Below, piece by piece: positions 17,223-26,112 of a DNA stretch of 64,000 nucleotides. The position numbers and the translations under genes were made by a program. How positions within the stretch are numbered: the first letter of the stretch is position 1; each line of letters opens with the position of its first letter. The notes beneath the pieces were generated by a model. That model was not told where the DNA came from, did not search any database, and saw only the letters and a program-made list of their open reading frames with translations. This DNA comes from Candidatus Rokuibacteriota bacterium (GTDB lineage: Bacteria > Methylomirabilota > Methylomirabilia > Rokubacteriales > CSP1-6). Where the stretch lies: assembly GCA_016184125.1 (NCBI GenBank), contig JACPDG010000037.1, positions 43,502-107,501 of the forward strand, given 5' to 3'.

Positions 17223-17981
17223 ATGGACCTCGGGCTTCAAGGCAAGGTCGCGCTCGTCACCGGTGGCGGCCGTGACATCGGGCGGCAGATCTCGCTGCGT
17301 CTCGCCGCCGATGGCGCCATGGTCGCCGTGAACTACCTGCGGTCCAAGGCGGAGGCCGAGGCGGTGGTCGAGGAGATCAGAAGCGGCGGCGGCCGGGCGG
17401 CGGCCTACCGGGCCGACGTCTCGGACTACGAGTCGGTGCAGCGGGCGGTGGCCGACGTGACGGGCGACCTCGGGCCGATCGATATCCTGGTCAACAACGC
17501 TGGCTCGGTCAAGCAGCAGTTCTTCCTCGACACGACGCCCGAGGACTGGCGGCGGCAGATCGGCGTCGGCCTCTACGGCCCCATCCATACCTGTCACGCC
17601 GTCGCGCCGGGAATGGTGGAGCGCAAGCGAGGCCGGATCATCAACGTCGCCGGCGATTCGGCCCGCGTGGGGCAGGCGCGGCTCTCGATCTCGGCGTCGT
17701 CGCGCGGCGGCGTGCTGACACTCACGCGCACGCTCGCTCGCGAGCTCGGACGGGCCAACATCACGGTGAACGCCGTGACGTTCGGCTGGGTGGAGACGGG
17801 GCACGTGGAGAAGGCGTGGTGGGACGCCAACCGCGAGAAGATCCTCCAGTCCTATCCGATCCGACGGCTCGGCCGTCCGGATGACATCGCGCCGCTCGTC
17901 ACGTTCCTCGCGTCCGAGCTCGCGTCCTGGGTCACCGGCCAGACGATCAGCGTGAGCGGCGGCTACACGACCGTGGGCTGA
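17223..17981 (+). CDS. SDR-fold protein lacking the catalytic tetrad
   Basis: 252 residues, Shine-Dalgarno GGGGAGGAGG 11 bases before the ATG. The Rossmann signature TGGGRDIG (13-20) and NNAG (91-94) are intact, and the fold can be followed to the usual C-terminus with TGQTISVSGG. Yet all four catalytic residues are replaced: Asn by G116 (GVGLYG), Ser by G144 (NVAGDS), Tyr by S157 and Lys by R161 (SASSRGG where relatives have YSASKGG). NAD(P) may bind, but classical dehydrogenase chemistry is not expected. Related non-catalytic SDR subunits exist, for example BbsC of the benzylsuccinate pathway. Confidence 0.85.
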   Translation: MDLGLQGKVALVTGGGRDIGRQISLRLAADGAMVAVNYLRSKAEAEAVVEEIRSGGGRAAAYRADVSDYESVQRAVADVTGDLGPIDILVNNAGSVKQQFFLDTTPEDWRRQIGVGLYGPIHTCHAVAPGMVERKRGRIINVAGDSARVGQARLSISASSRGGVLTLTRTLARELGRANITVNAVTFGWVETGHVEKAWWDANREKILQSYPIRRLGRPDDIAPLVTFLASELASWVTGQTISVSGGYTTVG

Positions 17982-17984
17982 GGA

Positions 17985-18086
17985 ATGGCGATCGGGCTCC
18001 GCGACTGGGACAGCGCGGAGAAGCGGGCCCTCCTCGAGACGATGCTGCCCGGCGCGCCGCGCGCCGACCGAGCTACGAATCCTTAA
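17985..18086 (+). CDS. Possible 33-codon ORF after the SDR (remnant?)
   Basis: ATG four bases after the SDR stop, preceded by GAGG, encoding MAIGLRDWDSAEKRALLETM and 13 more residues before TAA. Its end overlaps the 3' end of the convergent nadE gene. It looks like the first residues of a longer amphipathic protein cut off by the junction with nadE; no family recognised. Confidence 0.3.
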   Translation: MAIGLRDWDSAEKRALLETMLPGAPRADRATNP

Positions 18087-19800
18087 AGCGGTTCGAGATC
18101 GGCAGGCGCCAGTCGCGGCCGAACGCGCGCGGCGTGATCTTCACGCCGATCGGCCCCTGCCGGCGCTTGAACTCGTTCCGGTCGACCATGCGCACGACCT
18201 TCCGGACGGTGTCCGCGGCGAACCCCTGCGCGTGCAGGTCCTTCACGCTCCGGTCCTCCTCGACGTACGCCTCGAGGATCGCGTCGAGCTCCGCGTACGG
18301 CGGCAGGGTGTCCTGATCGGTCTGGTGCTCGCGCAGCTCGGCCGACGGCGCGCGTCCGAACACGCTCTCCGGGATGATCGCCCGCCCGGCGCGGTCGTTG
18401 ACGAAGCGCGCCACCTCGTACGCCAGCGTCTTCGGCACGTCCTTGATCACGGCGAAGCCACCCGCCATGTCGCCGTAGAGCGTCGAGTAGCCGACGGCGA
18501 TCTCGCTCTTGTTGCCCGTCGTCAGGACGAGCCAGCCGAACTTGTTCGAGAGCGCCATCAGGAGGTTGCCCCGGATGCGGGCCTGCAAGTTCTCCTCGGT
18601 CACGTCCTCCTTCAGCCCTTTGAAGGTCGGCGCCAGCACGCGTGTGAATGCGCGCATCATCGGCGTGATCGGGATGCGGAGGAAGTCGATGCCGAGGTTC
18701 TTCGCGAGCCGCCGGGCATCGTTGCGCGTCCCCCCGGAGGAGAACGGCGAGGGCATCGTGACGCCGGTCACGTTCTCGCGCCCGAGCGCCTCCACCGCGA
18801 CGGCGGCGACGAGCGACGAGTCGATTCCGCCGGACAGCCCGATCACGACGCGCTTGAAGCCGGTCTTCCGCACGTAATCACGGGTCCCGACGACGAGGGC
18901 GCGGAAGACCTCCTCCACGCGACCGAGCCGCGCCGCGATCTGCCCCGGCAGCGGCTCGAGCGGGACCGCGGCCCGCGGCGGCGTGATGGTGATCCGCCGC
19001 GCAGCGTCGGCAACGGCGAGCTTCTCCTTGCGGCGCCGGGAGTCCCTGAGACGGGCGTGGAAGACCGCGTCGAGGTCGAGGTCGGCGACGACGAAGTCCT
19101 CCTCGAAGGCCCGCCCGCGCGCCAGGAGCTCGCCGTGCTGATCGACGACCATGCTGCCGCCGTCGAACACGAGCTCGTCCTGGCCGCCGACCATGTTCAC
19201 GAACGCCAGGCACACGAGGTCGTCGGCGGCACGCGTCGCGACCATCCGCTCGCGGAAGTGGGCCTTGCCGGCATGGAACGGCGAGCCGTTGATCGTCACG
19301 ATCACCTCGGCCCCCGCCATCGCCTGGAGCGTCGTCGGCCCCGCCGGGTACCAGATGTCCTCGCAGATGTTCACCGCAAACGCCGCGTCGCCGCACTCGA
19401 ACACCGGGGTCTCGCGCCCTGCCTGGAAGTAGCGGTTCTCGTCGAACACGCCGTAGTTCGGCAGGTACTGCTTGTGGTAGACGCCCGCGAGCGTCCCGTC
19501 CGACAGCACCGCGGCCGCGTTGAAGATGTCGTCCTGCCGGTCGACGAACCCGACGACGGCGGTGAGCCCTCGCGACGCGCGCGTGACGTCCTCGAGCGCC
19601 CGGAGGTTCGCCTCGATGAAGGCCGCCTTGAACAGCAGGTCCTCGGGCGGGTACCCGGGGATCGCGAGCTCGGGGAACGCCACGAGGGCGACGCCCTGCC
19701 GCCGGGCGCGCTCCATGCCCTCGACGATCTTCGCGACGTTCGCCTCGAAGTCGCCGACGGCGGGATTGATCTGCGCGAGCCCGACCCGGAGACGCCTCAC
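18073..19800 (-). CDS. nadE: Glutamine-dependent NAD+ synthetase
   Basis: 575 residues: N-terminal nitrilase-type glutaminase (catalytic triad E44 in FPELAIPGYP, K110 in YHKQYLPNYG, C146 in VNICEDIWYP) fused to the ATP-pyrophosphatase synthetase domain (SGGIDSS near 325, TTGNKSEIAVGYSTLYGD further on). Converts deamido-NAD to NAD using glutamine ammonia. GTG start at 19800 is supported by a TACAAT box (19812-19807) just six bases upstream and no Shine-Dalgarno, pointing to a leaderless message. Confidence 0.95.
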   Translation of the reverse strand: MRRLRVGLAQINPAVGDFEANVAKIVEGMERARRQGVALVAFPELAIPGYPPEDLLFKAAFIEANLRALEDVTRASRGLTAVVGFVDRQDDIFNAAAVLSDGTLAGVYHKQYLPNYGVFDENRYFQAGRETPVFECGDAAFAVNICEDIWYPAGPTTLQAMAGAEVIVTINGSPFHAGKAHFRERMVATRAADDLVCLAFVNMVGGQDELVFDGGSMVVDQHGELLARGRAFEEDFVVADLDLDAVFHARLRDSRRRKEKLAVADAARRITITPPRAAVPLEPLPGQIAARLGRVEEVFRALVVGTRDYVRKTGFKRVVIGLSGGIDSSLVAAVAVEALGRENVTGVTMPSPFSSGGTRNDARRLAKNLGIDFLRIPITPMMRAFTRVLAPTFKGLKEDVTEENLQARIRGNLLMALSNKFGWLVLTTGNKSEIAVGYSTLYGDMAGGFAVIKDVPKTLAYEVARFVNDRAGRAIIPESVFGRAPSAELREHQTDQDTLPPYAELDAILEAYVEEDRSVKDLHAQGFAADTVRKVVRMVDRNEFKRRQGPIGVKITPRAFGRDWRLPISNRFKDS

Positions 19801-19812
19801 ACCGGTATTGTA
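19801..19812 (-). promoter_or_regulatory. -10 box adjoining the nadE start codon
   Basis: On the minus strand TACAAT (19812-19807) is followed by six bases and the GTG start, so transcription should begin at or beside the start codon. No good -35 is visible at 16-18 bp. Confidence 0.5.
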
Positions 19813-19932
19813 CCGTCCGGCCGGGGCGATCTAGACAACCTGGCGACGGCTCGCTTCCCGTATACAACGCCGGGTCGCCGTGGTATGTCCATCGCACATT
19901 CGAGGCCCAATCGAACCGAGGAGGAGGAGACC

Positions 19933-21471
19933 ATGCTCCGACGGTCCGTGCTCGCCCTCGTCCCCACCGCGCTCCTGACCCTCGCTGTCGCCTCGCCGCC
20001 CGCGGCGGCCCAGGCCAAAGACACGCTCACCGTCGGGCTCGCGTCCATCGTCTCGACGCTCGACCCGCACATGCACTTCGAGCGCGTCGGCATCCTCGTG
20101 AACATCAACATGTTCGACTCCCTGCTGCACAAGAGTTTCAAGCTCGAGTACGAGCCGTCGCTCGCCGTCTCCTGGAAGGCGCTCTCCGATACCTCGTGGG
20201 AGTTCAAGCTCCGCAAGGGTGTCAAGTTCCACAACGGCGACACGATGACGGCCGAGGACGTCAAGTACTCGTTCGACCGCGTCCTCGAGCCGGGCCAGAC
20301 GGGAAAGAAGAAGTCGCCGCAGTACGGCAACATCCGGGCGATCAAGGAGGTCCGGATCGTCAACCCGGACACGGTCCACATCGTGACGGAGAAGCCCTAT
20401 CCGCTCCTCCTCGAGCGGCTCGTCTTCTTCCCGATCGTGCCGAGGAAGCACATCGAGAAGGTCGGCGAGCAGGCCTTCGGGGAGTCGGCCACGGCGGGCA
20501 CGGGACCGTGGAAGCTCGTCGAGTACAAGCGCGATCAGCACATCAAGCTCGAGGCGTTCGACCAGCACTGGCGCGGCCGCCCGGCGTTCACGCACCTGGT
20601 GTTCCGCGGCATCCCGGAGGTCGCGACGCAGGTGGCCGAGCTCAAGACCGGCGGCGTCGACATCATCCGCAACGTCTCGGCGGACCTCGTGCCCGACCTC
20701 AAGGCCCACCCGCAGACGTACGTCACCACCGCCCCGATCCTCCGCACCCACTACGTGCACCTCGACATGCGGCACGCCCCGTTCGACAAGAAGCTCGCGC
20801 GCCAGGCCGCGAACCACGCGATCGACCGCGAGGCGATCGTGCAGAGGATGATGGCGGGGCTCGGGCGCGTGGTGCCGACGGTCGTGCATCCATCCGCCTT
20901 CGGCTACGACGCGTCGGTGACGCCGTATCCCTACGACCCGAAGAAGGCCAAGGAGCTGCTCGCCAAGGCCGGATACCCGAACGGCGTGGACATCACGCTG
21001 CACAGCGCCTTCATCGAGTTTCGCCCGGTCTTCGAGGCGATCGCGCAGATGCTCACCGAGGTCGGCATCCGGACGACGCCGAAGATGTGGGATCCGGGCC
21101 CGGCGTGGAACAAGTTCTTCCAGACCGAGGGCAAGGCGACCAACGGGTACTACGGGAGCTGGGGCTACTACTCGGTGTTCGATGCGGACGCGATCCTGCA
21201 CCCGCTCTATCACACGGAGCCCGGCGGCTGGGTCGGCAAGCACTACATCCGCGTCGAGGGTCTGGACCAGCTCATCGACCAGGCGCGCTCGACCGTCGAC
21301 CAGTCGCGGCGCAAGCAGACCTACTCGCAGATCCTGAGGCTCCTGAAGGAGGAGTCGCCGAGCATCTTCCTGTTCCACCAGTTCGACACGCTCGGCGTGT
21401 CGAAGAAGGTCGAGTACGCCGCCCGCGGCGACGAGTGGCTCTGGCTGTTCGCCGCCAAGCCCAAGCGCTGA
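19933..21471 (+). CDS. Peptide/opine-type ABC transporter substrate-binding protein (DppA family)
   Basis: 512 residues with a Sec signal peptide (MLRRSVLALVPTALLTLAVA, cleavage about AAA-Q near 27) and the SBP_bac_5 fold: TLDPHMHFERVGILVNINMFDSL, WEFKLRKGVKFHNGDTMTAEDVKYSF. Shine-Dalgarno GAGGAGGAG. Binds peptides, opines or other medium-sized solutes in the periplasm; ligand not predictable. Divergent from nadE and followed 28 bp on by two permease genes. Confidence 0.92.
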   Translation: MLRRSVLALVPTALLTLAVASPPAAAQAKDTLTVGLASIVSTLDPHMHFERVGILVNINMFDSLLHKSFKLEYEPSLAVSWKALSDTSWEFKLRKGVKFHNGDTMTAEDVKYSFDRVLEPGQTGKKKSPQYGNIRAIKEVRIVNPDTVHIVTEKPYPLLLERLVFFPIVPRKHIEKVGEQAFGESATAGTGPWKLVEYKRDQHIKLEAFDQHWRGRPAFTHLVFRGIPEVATQVAELKTGGVDIIRNVSADLVPDLKAHPQTYVTTAPILRTHYVHLDMRHAPFDKKLARQAANHAIDREAIVQRMMAGLGRVVPTVVHPSAFGYDASVTPYPYDPKKAKELLAKAGYPNGVDITLHSAFIEFRPVFEAIAQMLTEVGIRTTPKMWDPGPAWNKFFQTEGKATNGYYGSWGYYSVFDADAILHPLYHTEPGGWVGKHYIRVEGLDQLIDQARSTVDQSRRKQTYSQILRLLKEESPSIFLFHQFDTLGVSKKVEYAARGDEWLWLFAAKPKR

Positions 21472-21499
21472 GCGGCAACCGGCCCGGGCGCCACCGGCC

Positions 21500-22414
21500 A
21501 TGACCGCGCTCCTCGTGCGCCGGATCCTCCGCCTCCTGATCGTCGCGATCGGCGTGTCCGTCGTGACGTTCTCGATCCTGCAGGCCAGCGGGGACCCGGT
21601 CTCGCTCATCATGCCGGAGGCGCCCGAGGCCGATCGCGCCGCCCTGCGCGCCGCGCTCGGGCTGAACGATCCACTGCCGCTTCAGTTCGTGCGCTTCGTG
21701 GGGAACGCCGCCGTCGGGAACTTCGGCCACTCCTTCTTCCACCGGACGCCGGCGCTGCCGCTCGTGCTCGAGCGCATGCCGCCGACCCTCACGCTGACGG
21801 TGCTCTCGCTCGGGCTGGCGCTCCTCGTCTCGATACCCGTCGGCATCCTGAGCGCCGTGCGCCGCGGCTCGCTCCTCGACCACGCGACGACCGTGGTGGT
21901 CTTCCTGGGGCAGTCGATGCCGGTGTTCTGGACGGGGATCATGCTGATCCTGCTCTTCGCGGTGCAGTGGCGGTTCCTGCCGGTTTCCGGGTGGAACGAC
22001 TGGTGGTCGGCCGTGCTGCCCGCGCTCACGCTCGGAAGCTTCTCCGCCCCGCTGCTCCTGCGGATCGTGCGCTCCAGCATGCTCGACGTGATCCACCTCG
22101 ACTACGTCCGCACGGCGCGCGCGAAGGGGCTCTCGGAGTGGTTCGTCATCTGCCGCCACGCCCTCACCAACGCGGCGCTCCCGCTCGTGACCGTGGCCGG
22201 TCTGCAGTTCGGCCTGCTCCTCGGCGGAGCGGTCATCACGGAGACCGTCTTCGCCGTGCCCGGCGTGGGCCGGCTCATCGTCGGCGCGATCCGACAGCTC
22301 GACTTCCCGGTCGTCCAGGCCTCGGTCTTCGTCCTGGCGATGATCATCGTCACCGTCAACTTCGCCGTCGACCTGCTGTACATCTACCTCAACCCGCAGG
22401 TGCGGGTGCGGTGA
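21500..22414 (+). CDS. ABC transporter permease (DppB family)
   Basis: 304 residues, six membrane helices, GDPVSLIMPEAPEADRAALRAALGLNDPL typical of the first periplasmic loop of DppB/OppB, and the EAA loop YVRTARAKGLSEWFVICRHALTNAALPL that docks to the ATPase. Co-transcribed with the binding protein and the second permease. Confidence 0.92.
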   Translation: MTALLVRRILRLLIVAIGVSVVTFSILQASGDPVSLIMPEAPEADRAALRAALGLNDPLPLQFVRFVGNAAVGNFGHSFFHRTPALPLVLERMPPTLTLTVLSLGLALLVSIPVGILSAVRRGSLLDHATTVVVFLGQSMPVFWTGIMLILLFAVQWRFLPVSGWNDWWSAVLPALTLGSFSAPLLLRIVRSSMLDVIHLDYVRTARAKGLSEWFVICRHALTNAALPLVTVAGLQFGLLLGGAVITETVFAVPGVGRLIVGAIRQLDFPVVQASVFVLAMIIVTVNFAVDLLYIYLNPQVRVR

Positions 22415-22472
22415 TGCGAGACGCGCCGGCGAGCCGCGGCATGCCCCCAGGGCGCGCGAGAGCGGAGCGCTG

Positions 22473-23384
22473 ATGGCCATCGGGGCGATCCCCAGTCCGG
22501 ACCTCGTCTACTCCGCGGGCGGGGAGGCGGTGGCTCGGCGCTCGCGTGTGTGGCGCAAGCTCCTGCGCAACCCCATGGCTCTGGCCGGTGGATTCATCCT
22601 GCTGGTCGTCGTGGGCGCCGCGGTCGGTGCCCCGTGGGTCGCACCGCACGACGCCGCGAAGCAGAGCTTGATCCGCCGCTTCACGCCTCCGATGTGGATG
22701 CCAGGAGGCAACAGCGCGTACCCGCTCGGCACCGACCAGGTTGGGCGGGACATCCTGAGCCGGATCGTCCACGGGGCGAGGATCTCGCTGATTGTCGGCA
22801 TCTCGGCGGTCATCGTCAGCGTGATCGTCGGCGTCGCGATGGGTCTCGTGTCCGGGTACCTCGGCGGTCGCGTCGACGTCGTGCTCATGACCATCGTGGA
22901 CGTCACGCTCTCCTTCCCGCAACTGCTGCTCGCGCTCGCCTTCGTGGCGGCGCTGGGCCCGAGCCTGGTGACGATCATCGTGGTGCTCGGGCTGACCGGC
23001 TGGGAGCGCTACGCGCGCGTGGTCCGCGCCGAGGTCCTGGCGCTCCGCGAGAAGGACTTCATCGAGGCCGCGCGCGCGATGGGTGTCAGCGCCTCGCGTG
23101 TGGTCTTCCGCCACGTGCTGCCGAACACGTTTTCCTCGATCATCGTGCTCTCCACGCTCCAGGTCGCCCAGGCGATCCTTCAGGAAGCGGCGCTCAGCTT
23201 CCTCGGCGTGGGCAGCGGCCGCGCCTACCCGACGTGGGGGCAGATGATCGCCCTCGGCCGCGACTTCGTGAGCGTCGCGTGGTGGCTGCCGACGTTCCCG
23301 GGGCTCGCGATCCTGCTCACCGTGCTCGCGATCAACCTCGTCGGCGACCGCCTGCGCGACGCGCTCGACCCGCGCGTCCGCTGA
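22473..23384 (+). CDS. ABC transporter permease (DppC family)
   Basis: 303 residues, N-terminal OppC_N region (SRVWRKLLRNPMALAGGFIL), six helices and EAA loop FIEAARAMGVSASRVVFRHVLPN. ATG preceded by GGAG. Last gene of this cluster: the two ATPase genes that normally follow (dppD, dppF) are absent, so the importer must borrow ATPases encoded elsewhere. A hairpin terminator lies 10 bp after the stop. Confidence 0.92.
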   Translation: MAIGAIPSPDLVYSAGGEAVARRSRVWRKLLRNPMALAGGFILLVVVGAAVGAPWVAPHDAAKQSLIRRFTPPMWMPGGNSAYPLGTDQVGRDILSRIVHGARISLIVGISAVIVSVIVGVAMGLVSGYLGGRVDVVLMTIVDVTLSFPQLLLALAFVAALGPSLVTIIVVLGLTGWERYARVVRAEVLALREKDFIEAARAMGVSASRVVFRHVLPNTFSSIIVLSTLQVAQAILQEAALSFLGVGSGRAYPTWGQMIALGRDFVSVAWWLPTFPGLAILLTVLAINLVGDRLRDALDPRVR

Positions 23385-23394
23385 GCGCCTCGGC

Positions 23395-23411
23395 GGGGGG
23401 CTTCGCCCCCC
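23395..23411 (+). terminator. GC-hairpin terminator of the dpp-type cluster
   Basis: GGGGGGC, loop TTC, GCCCCCC (23395-23401 / 23405-23411) starting 10 bp after the dppC stop and followed by TTCC only, so factor-dependent or structure-driven termination is likelier than a classic U-tract terminator. Confidence 0.55.
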
Positions 23412-23604
23412 TTCCGAAACCTCCCCCGCAGGATCGATTGCACCGGCAAAGCCGGCGCTCGAAGTCGCGAGCATCGGCCGCTGGTCGAAATCAGCGACGT
23501 TCACGGCAGTCGGCACGCCGCTCGCCGCGCGGGCGGTAACGCGCGACGTCCGCGCCTGAACCAACAGCGACAGCCCGTGACGGCGCGCGTGCACCCGTTG
23601 AGTT

Positions 23605-23672
23605 CATGGGGGGCCTCGAAGGGCCCCCAAGCCCCCCGGCGCTCCTCGATCACCCGATTCGTTCACGGGCTC
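23605..23672 (+). repeat. Single unit of the dispersed double-hairpin repeat
   Basis: Starts ATGGGGGGCCTCGAAGGGCC, has the C-run GCCCCCCGGCGCTC and ends CGATTCGTTCACGGGCTC, but the second hairpin is shortened. Lies 19 bp before the zinc-ribbon gene. The 307-bp gap from dppC to that gene otherwise holds only the hairpin at 23395. Confidence 0.85.
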
Positions 23673-23691
23673 TGAGTTATGATGGCCGGCG

Positions 23692-23880
23692 ATGACGACG
23701 AAGGTGCCGTGGCTCCCTACACATATCCCCCCCGGAGCGAAGCCGGATCGGTGTCCGCACTGCGGCCGCCGCGCATTCATCCCGTGGACCCTCCGCCGCG
23801 ACACGCAGACGAAGGCCGTGCTCCGGCGCTGGATCTGCACCGAGTGCCAGCAGAGCCAGGAGCGGCCCGAGTCGGAGTAG
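23692..23880 (+). CDS. 62-residue zinc-ribbon miniprotein
   Basis: Two CxxC knuckles, C21/C24 (CPHC) and C49/C52 (CTEC), 24 residues apart, as in small zinc ribbons. The rest is basic and tryptophan-containing (FIPWTLRRDTQTKAVLRRW), consistent with nucleic-acid binding. No family recognised. It stands alone between repeat units, so horizontal origin or a lineage-specific gene are both possible. Confidence 0.6.
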   Translation: MTTKVPWLPTHIPPGAKPDRCPHCGRRAFIPWTLRRDTQTKAVLRRWICTECQQSQERPESE

Positions 23881-23883
23881 AAC

Positions 23884-23910
23884 CTCGGAGGGGGCTTCGC
23901 CCCTTCGAGC
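23884..23910 (+). repeat. Second-family short hairpin repeat
   Basis: CTCGGAGGGGGCTTCGCCCC followed by TTCGA; the same CTCGGAGGGGGC-loop-GCCCC(C)TTCGA design recurs at 49146-49173 and 49213-49242. It directly follows the zinc-ribbon stop and could terminate it. Confidence 0.7.
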
Positions 23911-23950
23911 ATCCCCCTTCGGTTGCGCCGGCGCCGAGCGCGGGGCGGGG

Positions 23951-24065
23951 ACGGCGCGCGACGTCGAAGCCACCCGGCCGAGCGCGAACTCGAGGAGCGG
24001 CCCGGGTCCCCCGGGCCGCTTCCGAGCGCGGGGGGGAAATGGGGGACCCCTCGGGGGTCCCCCAT
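23951..24065 (-). repeat. Inverted-orientation unit of the dispersed double-hairpin repeat
   Basis: On the minus strand it starts at the stop codon of the LOG gene (TAATGGGGG) with hairpin 1 TGGGGGACCCC-CGA-GGGGTCCCCCA, then the C-run CGCGCTCGGAAGC and hairpin 2 GCGGCCCGGG-GGA-CCCGGGCCGC. The tail half matches 45373-45440, another reverse unit. Confidence 0.9.
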
Positions 24066-25090
24066 TATTGGTTGATGAAGTCGATCAGCTCGCGCAGCCG
24101 GCCGTAGGACGCCCGGTTGAACGGGAGGATCAGGCGCGGCAGCTCCGGGAACTCGTTCAGCTCCTGCCCCACCGGCCCGGGGGCCTGGTCGACGGGCCCC
24201 TTCAGGATGTCGTCGAAGCGCTGCTCGAGCTCCCGGACGTGCGCGGCGTCGAGCGGCGTCATGAGCCGCAGGACGAGCGTGTCGCCGACGATCCGCGAGG
24301 AGTGGTACACGCGGTAGAAATTCGTGATGTCGCGGACGGCGTCGTCGACCGTGTCGACGATCCGGTAGAACGTGGTGTCCTCGGCGCCGACGAGCCGTCG
24401 CTCGACGAGCGTGCCCGCGTTCCATCGATGCCAGATCCGCCAGTACGGCTTCGGCCCGGCCTCGACGAGGACGACCGGGAGGATGCTCGCCTTTCCGGTC
24501 TGCATGAGCGTCATGGCCTCGTACGCCTCGTCCATGGTGCCGAAGCCGCCCGGGAAGAGCGCCACCGCGCTCGCCTCCTTCACGAGGAAGAGCTTGCGCG
24601 TGAAGAAATACTTGAACGTGATGAGCTTCGGATCGGACGCGATCCACGGGTTCGCTTCCTGCTCGAACGGCAGCCGGATGTTGAGCCCGAAGCTGCGCTC
24701 GCCCCCGGCGCCTTCCTGGGCGGCGCCCATGATGCCGGCGCCGGCGCCGGTCTGGACCATCCAGCCCGCCTCGACCATCCGCTTGCCGAACTCGCGCGCC
24801 GACTCCGCGGCCGGCTCGCCGGGCGCGATGCGCGCGGAGCCGAAGACGGTGACCTTGCGCACGCCGCGGTACGGCGTGAACACCTTGTAGGCGTACCGCA
24901 GCTCCTTGAGCGCGGTGTTCGTGATCTTGAGGTCGCCGGTGAGCGCGCCGTCCTCGTGGAGCTTCATCACCGTCGTGAGCATCTGGTGGTAGAAGCCACG
25001 GCGATCGGCGGGGACCGCCGCGACGTCGAGGAGCTCGGCGATCAGGCGATTCGCGGCGTCGTTCTGGAGCTGGTAGCGACGCTCGGACAC
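24065..25090 (-). CDS. LOG-family (TIGR00730) Rossmann protein, possible nucleotide phosphoribohydrolase
   Basis: 341 residues. The defining motif PGGFGTMDE is present near residue 180, with the upstream VTVFGSARI and GAGAGIMGAAQEGA nucleotide-binding loops. Long bacterial LOG proteins may hydrolyse nucleoside monophosphates to free bases; cytokinin activation is known for short homologues. GTG at 25090 chosen because a TATACT box lies exactly seven bases upstream (25103-25098), giving a leaderless mRNA; an ATG at 25129 would add 13 poorly conserved residues and overlap the next gene. Repeat unit starts at its stop. Confidence 0.85.
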   Translation of the reverse strand: MSERRYQLQNDAANRLIAELLDVAAVPADRRGFYHQMLTTVMKLHEDGALTGDLKITNTALKELRYAYKVFTPYRGVRKVTVFGSARIAPGEPAAESAREFGKRMVEAGWMVQTGAGAGIMGAAQEGAGGERSFGLNIRLPFEQEANPWIASDPKLITFKYFFTRKLFLVKEASAVALFPGGFGTMDEAYEAMTLMQTGKASILPVVLVEAGPKPYWRIWHRWNAGTLVERRLVGAEDTTFYRIVDTVDDAVRDITNFYRVYHSSRIVGDTLVLRLMTPLDAAHVRELEQRFDDILKGPVDQAPGPVGQELNEFPELPRLILPFNRASYGRLRELIDFINQ

Positions 25091-25106
25091 GACTTCGAGT
25101 ATACCG

Positions 25107-26033
25107 TCAGGCCCTCGGCGTCCCCTCATGCTCTCGAACCGGTCGAGCCGTCCAGGACCGTGGGCGGGGCACCATCGTCGCGGCGAGGCCGAGCACGATG
25201 AGCGACCCGCCGACCGCGGTGAACGCGGTTGCGTGCTCCCCGCGTACGAGCACCCCGCTCAGGACCCCCACGACCGGCTGGACGGTGAGGAAGATGCCGG
25301 CGCGGGCAGCCGTGACGCGCGCGAGCGCGGAATTCCACACGAGGTACCCGAGGCCCGTCACGACCACGCCGAGGTACAGCGCCGCGACGGCCGATCCTGC
25401 GCTCCACCGTGGCGTCTCGCCGCGCAGCCATTCGGCGGCGGCCAGCGGCATGATGCCCGCGATGCCCCACGCGATCGACAGGAGGGTGACCGGAACGGGG
25501 CGGTGCTCGAGCAGCACCCGCCGGCCGATGAGCGAGTACAGCGCGTACGCGACGCCGGAGGCGACCAGCAACAGGTCGCCTCTCCACGAGGGGAACAGGC
25601 GCTCCGTGACGCCGGGGATGCCGTTCGTCACCACGATCATTGCGCCGACGAGCGTGAGCGGGGCTCCCCACGCCTCGCGGTGCGTCAGCCGCTCGCCGAG
25701 GAGCAGCGGCGCCAGGGCGATGAGCACGACCGGCTCGACGATGATCAGGAGCGCGGCGTTGGTGACGGTCGAGCCGACGAGCCCCCAGTTCGCCAGCGCG
25801 TAGGCGCCGGCGAAGCCGAGCACCCCCATCCAGAACACCCGCCACGCGTCGCGGCCGTGGAGCCGCACCCGCTCGCGGCCCGCGAGCGCCGCGACGGCGA
25901 GCACGAGCGCCCCGAGCAGCAGCCGGACGAGCCCCAGCGTCGCGGGCGGGACGGCGTCGAGCGCGATCCGCGACGCCAGGGACGAGGTCCCGTACACGAC
26001 GTTGGCGAGCAACAGAACGACGTCCGACTTCAT
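25107..26033 (-). CDS. EamA/DMT-family transporter
   Basis: 308 residues with ten hydrophobic helices in two EamA repeats (VVLLLANVVYGTSSLASRIAL at the start; GDLLLVASGVAYALYSLIGRR opening the second half). Drug/metabolite exporter superfamily; substrate unknown. The first codons (MKSD) and the ATG at 26033 are formed by the end of a repeat element, so the element supplies or replaced the original start region; no good Shine-Dalgarno is visible. Confidence 0.85.
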   Translation of the reverse strand: MKSDVVLLLANVVYGTSSLASRIALDAVPPATLGLVRLLLGALVLAVAALAGRERVRLHGRDAWRVFWMGVLGFAGAYALANWGLVGSTVTNAALLIIVEPVVLIALAPLLLGERLTHREAWGAPLTLVGAMIVVTNGIPGVTERLFPSWRGDLLLVASGVAYALYSLIGRRVLLEHRPVPVTLLSIAWGIAGIMPLAAAEWLRGETPRWSAGSAVAALYLGVVVTGLGYLVWNSALARVTAARAGIFLTVQPVVGVLSGVLVRGEHATAFTAVGGSLIVLGLAATMVPRPRSWTARPVREHEGTPRA

Positions 26034-26112
26034 GGGGGCCCTCGACGGGTCCCCCATGCCCCCCGGCGCTCGCCCGTGGCGCTCCTCGACCGACCACGCG
26101 ATTCGTTCAGAC
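26031..26112 (+). repeat. Single unit of the dispersed double-hairpin repeat
   Basis: Begins with the sequence complementary to the eamA start codon (CATGGGGGCCCTCGACGGGT), continues CCCCCGGCGCTCGC and ends CGATTCGTTCAGACGG, eight bases before the arsM stop. Hairpin 1 has one mismatch here. Confidence 0.85.
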
